Source: Acidobacteriota bacterium
GTDB taxonomy: Bacteria; Acidobacteriota; Terriglobia; Terriglobales; Acidobacteriaceae
DNA: 10,441 nt
Direction: 5' to 3'
Assembly: GCA_021811745.1 (NCBI GenBank)
Contig: JAJZNH010000793.1
Span: 1-10,441 of the forward strand
The notes under the pieces were generated by a model. The model saw nothing but the letters and a program-made list of their open reading frames with translations, had not been told where the DNA came from and did no database searches. Below, piece by piece: positions 1 through 10,441 of the stretch; the stretch's first letter is position 1, and each line of letters begins with the position of its first letter. The position numbers and the translations under genes are program-made.

Positions 1-56
1 GCTCACGATTGGAGTTTCTTGGATGGACTCACGCAAATGTCAAACTGCTACTGCCA

Positions 57-73
57 CCCCGGCAAAGCCGGGG
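57..73. repeat. Short perfect GC palindrome downstream of the arginase gene
   Basis: A perfect 7-bp inverted repeat (CCCCGGC, loop AAA, GCCGGGG) lies 25 bp past the arginase stop codon. It could act as the 3' hairpin of the arginase transcript. On the minus strand the stem is followed by TGGCAGTAGCAG and not by a T-run, and on the plus strand by GATCTCCC, so it does not meet the usual pattern of an intrinsic terminator. It may instead be a 3'-end stabilising hairpin, a Rho-related end or a dispersed intergenic repeat. The rest of positions 1-98 shows no gene I can support. Confidence 0.45.
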
Positions 74-98
74 GATCTCCCTCACCCTTTAGAAACGC

Positions 99-1088
99 TC
101 AAAGGATCTTCTTGCCGAATACCGAGCAGGCCAGTCCTGCGGCCAGGTCGGCTGTGCGGTTATGTTCGTCGATCACCGGATTGACCTCGACGATCTCGAA
201 GCTTACCATCCGCCCGTGATCGGCAATGATCTCCATGGCCAGATGCGCCTCGCGGTACGTCGCGCCGCCGCGCACCGGCGTGCCCACGCCGGGCGCATCC
301 TCGGGATCAATCCAGTCCATGTCCACCGACACGTGGTAGCCCGCTGTCCCGCTCCCCGCTACGCGCAGCGCTTCTTCCATCACTGCCCTCATGCCCCGCT
401 CGTCGATGTCGCGCATGGTGTAAACCTTGACCAAGCCCGCGCGGCGCAGGTTTTCGCGTTCAGCCCGATCGATGTCGCGCACTCCCACGAGCACCGTATT
501 TTCCGCGGCGACCTTGGGCGCGTACCCGAAGATATTCTTGAGCACGTCTGGCCCCAGCCCCAGCAGCGCGGCCAACGGCATTCCATGCACGTTGCCTGAA
601 GGCGTGGTCTCCGGCGTGTTGATGTCGGCGTGGGCATCCATCCAAATCAAGCCGATCTTCTGTTCCCTCCGCCGGTAGAACTCGGCCACTCCTGCCACCG
701 AGCCCGCCGCAAGAGAGTGGTCGCCGCCTACGAGCAGCGGCGTCACTCCCTCTTCCAGAGTCTTCACCACGGCCTCTGCCGTGCGCGTGCAGATCTCGGC
801 AATCTCCTCCAGATAGCGCGCGTTCTGTTTGCCGGGAGTGCGCGTCTCCGCGATCTCGACGCGAATATCGCCGCCATCGCTCACCTGGTGGCCCAGCGCC
901 TCCAGCCGCGCCTCCAGTCCCGCCACGCGGATCGCCGAAGGGCCCATATCCACCCCGCGCCGGCTCGCGCCCAGGTCCAGCGGCACGCCGATCAAGCGAA
1001 TCTTGCGGACTGGCGTTGTCTGCGCGCTGGTCTGCGGATGAGCACCACTTTGCGCTGCCGCCAAGGATGTTCTGCGATGTACCGGCAT
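99..1088 (-). CDS. rocF: Arginase (arginine amidinohydrolase)
   Basis: Predicted cytosolic, binuclear-manganese arginase that hydrolyses L-arginine to L-ornithine and urea. With the chosen ATG at 1088 the protein has 329 residues, somewhat above the usual ~300 because of a ~26-residue alanine/arginine-rich N-terminal extension before the first family segment ([14 protein letters not shown]). All metal-binding motifs of the ureohydrolase fold are visible: GGDHS (His124), DAHAD (Asp151, His153, Asp155) and SVDMDWIDP (Asp256, Asp258). The segment SGNVHGMP (164-171) and the C-terminal VEVNP plus NRTA stretch fit arginase better than agmatinase. An in-frame TTG at 1121 would add 11 residues, but it lies inside a hairpin stem. 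The ATG at 1088 has a GAGGGAG Shine-Dalgarno (1097-1103) with an 8-nt spacer, so I prefer it. The upstream neighbour is the BON lipoprotein gene, 66 bp away. Family assignment is firm; substrate (arginine rather than a relative) is inferred from motifs. Confidence 0.92.
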   Translation of the reverse strand: MPVHRRTSLAAAQSGAHPQTSAQTTPVRKIRLIGVPLDLGASRRGVDMGPSAIRVAGLEARLEALGHQVSDGGDIRVEIAETRTPGKQNARYLEEIAEICTRTAEAVVKTLEEGVTPLLVGGDHSLAAGSVAGVAEFYRRREQKIGLIWMDAHADINTPETTPSGNVHGMPLAALLGLGPDVLKNIFGYAPKVAAENTVLVGVRDIDRAERENLRRAGLVKVYTMRDIDERGMRAVMEEALRVAGSGTAGYHVSVDMDWIDPEDAPGVGTPVRGGATYREAHLAMEIIADHGRMVSFEIVEVNPVIDEHNRTADLAAGLACSVFGKKIL

Positions 1089-1096
1089 CAAGAGGT

Positions 1097-1103
1097 CTCC
1101 CTC
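1097..1103 (-). promoter_or_regulatory. Ribosome binding site that decides the arginase start
   Basis: On the minus strand GAGGGAG stands 8 nt before the ATG at 1088. This supports the ATG over the longer in-frame TTG start at 1121, which would place the start codon within the terminator-like hairpin at 1112-1156. Confidence 0.65.
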
Positions 1104-1111
1104 GGCACCAG

Positions 1112-1156
1112 AAAAGCCCAAGGGCCGCGCTCAGCACGGCCCTCTAGGCGGCTTTT
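1112..1156 (-). terminator. Two-part, bidirectional terminator-like hairpin between the lipoprotein and arginase genes
   Basis: Two nested perfect 7-bp inverted repeats share one axis: an inner stem AGGGCCG (1121-1127) with CGGCCCT (1137-1143), and an outer stem AAAAGCC (1112-1118) with GGCTTTT (1150-1156). The four T residues of the outer stem follow the hairpin on either strand, so it could terminate transcription both ways. It overlaps the lipoprotein stop codon (1155-1157) and ends only 23 nt before the arginase ATG. It may therefore be either the lipoprotein terminator or an attenuator/processing hairpin in the arginase leader. The T-run is short (four), so efficiency is uncertain. Confidence 0.6.
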
Positions 1157-2228
1157 ATCGAGGCTGCAACTGCGGTTCGGGGTACTGGCTCGCATCGGCT
1201 CCCCGCGCCGGCGGAATCGTAACCGTCAGCGTGATGGGCGATTGCAGCCGGAAGCTGATCAACGTCTCCGACGGGATGACCACTTGCTGCCCGCGTGTCG
1301 CCGCATTCACGCCCGTACCGGCCGCACCGCCCGCCGCAGCACCGACCGCCGCGCCTTTTCCACCACCGGCAATGGCGCCGATGATCGAACCCACGATGGC
1401 TCCTCCGGCGGCCTTCTCCACCGTGTTCTTGCCTCTGGCCGCGCCTTCTTTGTTATAAGGCTCCGTCACCAGCGCGATCTTCCTGCCGTTCGCCATCATC
1501 TGGGTCAGCTCCAGGCTGAGCAAAGCACTGCCCTTGAAGTGCGCGGCCTCGCGCACTTCGACCACTCGCCCCAGAATCGCCGCGCCCTGCCGCAGCACAA
1601 TGACACCCTGGCTGCCCAGGTCGGTAGCCAACGTGCCATGGAACACATCGTTCGGCTGAGCGTCCTTCGAACTCATCGTCTCCGTGATCCTTACCGGAAT
1701 CCTTGTTCCTGCCGCCAGCGTCACCTCTTTCACTACCGGCTCAGCCGGCGCAGAAGGGGGTGGAGGGGGCGCAGGCTCTGCTTGTTGCGCAGACTGATCA
1801 ACCGGCGCAGGAGGCGTGGGCGATGGCTGTTCATACGCCGTTCGAGTGCGACGCCGAGCCGGCGAAGGACGCTGCTCGGGAGCTGCTTCCATGGGCGCGA
1901 CGCTGGCTGTCTCCGGCTGCACAGTGAGGTTATTCACGACTGTCTTCACGCCAGCCACGGAACCGGCATCATTGCCGGCCAGCGCGCGCGACGCCGGATC
2001 CGTCGCAACTCCGTTCAGGGTCGCAACGCCACCGGCTACGCTTACTTGGATATTCTGACCCGCCAGCGCACTCTCACTGTGGATCTTCGCCTGAACATCA
2101 GTCGCAATCTGCTGGTCGGTCCTTACCGGCGCCTGCTGCCTGCAGCCCACGGCAATGGCAACCGCGAAGGCCAGCGTCACCAAAGCCAATGTGTTCAGTA
2201 CAGATGCTCTCAACAATCCCACGTTCAT
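1155..2228 (-). CDS. BON-domain lipoprotein with proline-rich linker and glycine-zipper C-terminal domain
   Basis: A 357-residue predicted envelope lipoprotein. Residues 1-29 form a signal peptide with a long hydrophobic core (about 11-28) and a cysteine at 29 preceded by AVG, an acceptable though not ideal lipobox. Residues ~37-104 match a BON domain (family known for osmotic-stress and secretin-associated proteins, thought to bind lipid or other proteins), with the typical VAGGVATLNGVA turn and a VVNNLTV end. Residues ~110-165 are a disordered Pro/Ala/Arg linker with a five-proline run. Residues ~168-338 form a beta-rich domain starting LAAGTRIPVRI, interrupted at ~274-306 by an Ala/Gly segment with repeated GxxxG spacing (glycine zipper). 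The start ATG has a strong GGAGG Shine-Dalgarno. The gene lies behind the rpoC terminator, so it probably has its own promoter. Its exact function is unknown; an outer-membrane or periplasmic structural role is an inference. Confidence 0.8.
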   Translation of the reverse strand: MNVGLLRASVLNTLALVTLAFAVAIAVGCRQQAPVRTDQQIATDVQAKIHSESALAGQNIQVSVAGGVATLNGVATDPASRALAGNDAGSVAGVKTVVNNLTVQPETASVAPMEAAPEQRPSPARRRTRTAYEQPSPTPPAPVDQSAQQAEPAPPPPPSAPAEPVVKEVTLAAGTRIPVRITETMSSKDAQPNDVFHGTLATDLGSQGVIVLRQGAAILGRVVEVREAAHFKGSALLSLELTQMMANGRKIALVTEPYNKEGAARGKNTVEKAAGGAIVGSIIGAIAGGGKGAAVGAAAGGAAGTGVNAATRGQQVVIPSETLISFRLQSPITLTVTIPPARGADASQYPEPQLQPR

Positions 2229-2235
2229 GGCTCTA

Positions 2236-2240
2236 CCTCC
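2236..2240 (-). promoter_or_regulatory. Strong Shine-Dalgarno of the BON lipoprotein gene
   Basis: Minus-strand GGAGG with a 7-nt spacer (TAGAGCC) before the ATG at 2228. It fixes the start just ahead of the predicted signal peptide. Confidence 0.75.
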
Positions 2241-2372
2241 AGCCCACCGATGAGTGAGACAACTTTCGGAGATTTCCCGCCTGGGCTGTTCTGTTCCTAT
2301 TAGACTCCTTTCGGTTAGTTTTGCGCCATGCCAGCATCCAAGGGCTTACCCAACCTGTAGAAAATACAAGAT

Positions 2373-2399
2373 CTGACGCATCAATGACGACAGCGTCAG
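2373..2399. promoter_or_regulatory. Perfect dyad CTGACGC-N13-GCGTCAG upstream of the lipoprotein gene
   Basis: CTGACGC (2373-2379) and its exact reverse complement GCGTCAG (2393-2399) have centres 20 bp apart, about two helical turns. They lie about 145 bp upstream of the lipoprotein ATG. A further TGACGC core occurs at 2453-2458. The arrangement fits an operator for a dimeric regulator, or a leader hairpin with a 13-nt loop. No known regulator is recognised, and a 7-bp dyad can occur by chance. Confidence 0.35.
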
Positions 2400-2484
2400 G
2401 GCACAGCTACAGGCACGCCGAAGCCACAGCCAAGGAAAAAGGCCTGAGTCCGTGACGCTGCCTCGATCCCCTCAACCTCGCCCC

Positions 2485-2517
2485 AAAAAGGAAATCCCGC
2501 CGCGGCGGGATTTCCTT
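2485..2517 (-). terminator. Strong intrinsic terminator of rpoC
   Basis: A perfect 30-bp palindrome (2488-2517; half-site AAGGAAATCCCGCCG) gives a 13-bp stem with a CGCG loop in RNA. On the minus strand it is followed at once by T residues (plus-strand AAAAA at 2485-2489), then GGGG. It begins 26 nt past the rpoC stop codon. This is a textbook Rho-independent terminator and marks the end of the rpoB-rpoC transcript. The plus strand has only TT after the stem, so termination is mainly for the minus strand. Confidence 0.92.
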
Positions 2518-2543
2518 GGTTCCGGTTGTGATCTGCAGCAGGC

Positions 2544-6734
<4,191 letters not shown>

Positions 6735-6740
6735 GGCGAC

Positions 6741-6745
6741 CCTCC
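6741..6745 (-). promoter_or_regulatory. Shine-Dalgarno that supports the TTG start of rpoC
   Basis: Minus-strand GGAGG with the 6-nt spacer GTCGCC before TTG at 6734. It lies just 5 bp from the end of the left heptamer array, so the repeat element abuts the ribosome binding site without covering it. Confidence 0.85.
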
Positions 6746-6750
6746 AATGC

Positions 6751-6785
6751 TTAGCTGCTAGCTTCTAGCCGCTAGCTGTTAGCTT
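6751..6785. repeat. Left heptamer array: five units of consensus CTAGCTG
   Basis: Five contiguous 7-bp units on the plus strand: TTAGCTG, CTAGCTT, CTAGCCG, CTAGCTG, TTAGCTT. The core TAGCY is kept in all five, while the first and last bases vary. The array lies in the rpoB-rpoC gap and is matched by an inverted array of identical length at 6904-6938. Confidence 0.85.
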
Positions 6786-6801
6786 CCCCAGTTTGGGAAG
6801 C
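6782..6801. repeat. 7-bp hairpin at the inner edge of the left array
   Basis: GCTTCCC (6782-6788) and GGGAAGC (6795-6801) form a perfect 7-bp stem with a 6-nt loop. The stem overlaps the last unit of the left heptamer array by 4 bp. In the sense RNA it would sit just upstream of the repeat and the rpoC ribosome binding site. No T-run follows, so it is not an intrinsic terminator; an RNA processing or stabilising hairpin is possible. Confidence 0.5.
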
Positions 6802-6903
6802 GGTTCATCTTCTCGGCACAACGTGCATGTTTGAGAAACGGCCCGCACATTGCGCAAATCTCATAAAACTTCGCAACGCCTCTATCGCCAGCTCTACCAC
6901 CAT
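6786..6903. other. 118-bp core between the inverted heptamer arrays
   Basis: Unique sequence enclosed by the two arrays. It contains no recognised protein or RNA family. Small internal inverted repeats are visible: the hairpin at its left edge, and TTCTC (6810-6814) with GAGAA (6833-6837) around a nested GCAC/GTGC pair (6816-6819 and 6823-6826). Base composition is less GC-rich than the flanking genes. A 32-codon minus-strand reading frame (6903-6805) lacks a Shine-Dalgarno and is not called. Confidence 0.5.
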
Positions 6904-6938
6904 GAAGCTAGGGGCTAGGAGCTAACAGCTAGAAGCTG
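6904..6938. repeat. Right heptamer array: five inverted units
   Basis: Five contiguous 7-bp units on the plus strand: GAAGCTA, GGGGCTA, GGAGCTA, ACAGCTA, GAAGCTG. They are reverse complements of the left-array type (TAGCTTC, TAGCCCC, TAGCTCC, TAGCTGT, CAGCTTC). The array ends 5 bp before the rpoB stop codon. With the left array it bounds a 188-bp element that fills almost the whole gap. Confidence 0.85.
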
Positions 6939-6943
6939 TTTCT

Positions 6944-10441
<3,498 letters not shown>

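Larger units (their letters stand above)
2229..2484. other. Non-coding leader region between the rpoC terminator and the lipoprotein gene
   Basis: The full gap between rpoC and the lipoprotein gene is 315 bp (2229-2543). Its right part holds the rpoC terminator; the remaining 256 bp contain no ORF with coding character. The region must hold the lipoprotein promoter if rpoC transcription ends at the terminator, but I cannot point to a convincing -35/-10 pair on the minus strand. The only clear structure is the dyad at 2373-2399. The stretch 2400-2484 shows nothing I can name. Confidence 0.6.

Noticed and set aside
1119..1121. TTG at 1121 as the arginase start codon
   Set aside because: It lies within the terminator-like hairpin and has a poorer context than the ATG at 1088, which has a GAGGGAG Shine-Dalgarno at 8 nt.
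1756..1769. G-rich run GGGGGTGGAGGGGG, a possible G-quadruplex
   Set aside because: It is the complement of proline codons in the lipoprotein linker, and it lacks four runs of three or more G; coding constraint explains it.
630..2303. A 557-codon plus-strand frame antisense to the arginase and lipoprotein genes
   Set aside because: It spans two clearly coding genes and their intergenic region, has an arginine-rich low-complexity translation and no recognisable domain; it is an effect of GC-rich composition.
6805..6903. A 32-codon minus-strand ORF in the core between the heptamer arrays
   Set aside because: It starts with ATG directly behind the repeat with no Shine-Dalgarno, resembles no family I know, and its length is easily reached by chance.

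Overview
All recognisable genes in this window lie on the minus strand of a GC-rich bacterial chromosome. In transcription order (right to left) they are rpoB (5' part missing at the window edge), rpoC, a BON-domain lipoprotein and an arginase. Wording of the RpoB and RpoC proteins that I recognise from Acidobacteriota (for example the RpoC N-terminus with [17 protein letters not shown]), together with a lipoprotein joining a BON domain to a glycine-rich segment, suggests an acidobacterium of the Terriglobia/Koribacter type. This is from memory of protein families, not a search, so the phylum is only moderately certain.

Layout. Positions 10441-6944 carry rpoB, which is open at the right edge and covers 1165 codons. 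Positions 6943-6735 form a 209-bp gap between rpoB and rpoC, nearly filled by two inverted arrays, each exactly five copies of a degenerate heptamer, around a 118-bp core. Positions 6734-2544 carry the complete rpoC, starting at TTG with a strong Shine-Dalgarno. Just after rpoC a 30-bp perfect palindrome followed by a T-run (on the sense strand) closes the operon. Positions 2543-2229 are a non-coding leader region. Positions 2228-1155 encode a predicted lipoprotein with a BON domain, a proline-rich linker and a C-terminal domain holding a glycine-zipper hairpin. A two-part terminator-like hairpin then overlaps its stop codon and sits in the leader of the arginase gene (1088-99). The first 98 bases hold only a short GC palindrome.

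How the genes work together. RpoB and RpoC form the catalytic core of RNA polymerase; all active-site, zinc and rifampicin-pocket residues that I can check are present, and both subunits carry the large lineage insertions known from E. coli. The lipoprotein (predicted cell envelope) and the arginase (arginine breakdown to ornithine and urea) have no evident link to transcription. The terminator after rpoC suggests that they are separate transcription units merely located downstream. The str operon genes (rpsL, rpsG, fusA), which often follow rpoC in bacteria, are not here.

The most unusual item is the heptamer-array element between rpoB and rpoC. It can fold into a long stem whose pairing stays intact only in the sense RNA. 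I see no CRISPR array, tRNA, rRNA, transposase, phage gene or defence system.
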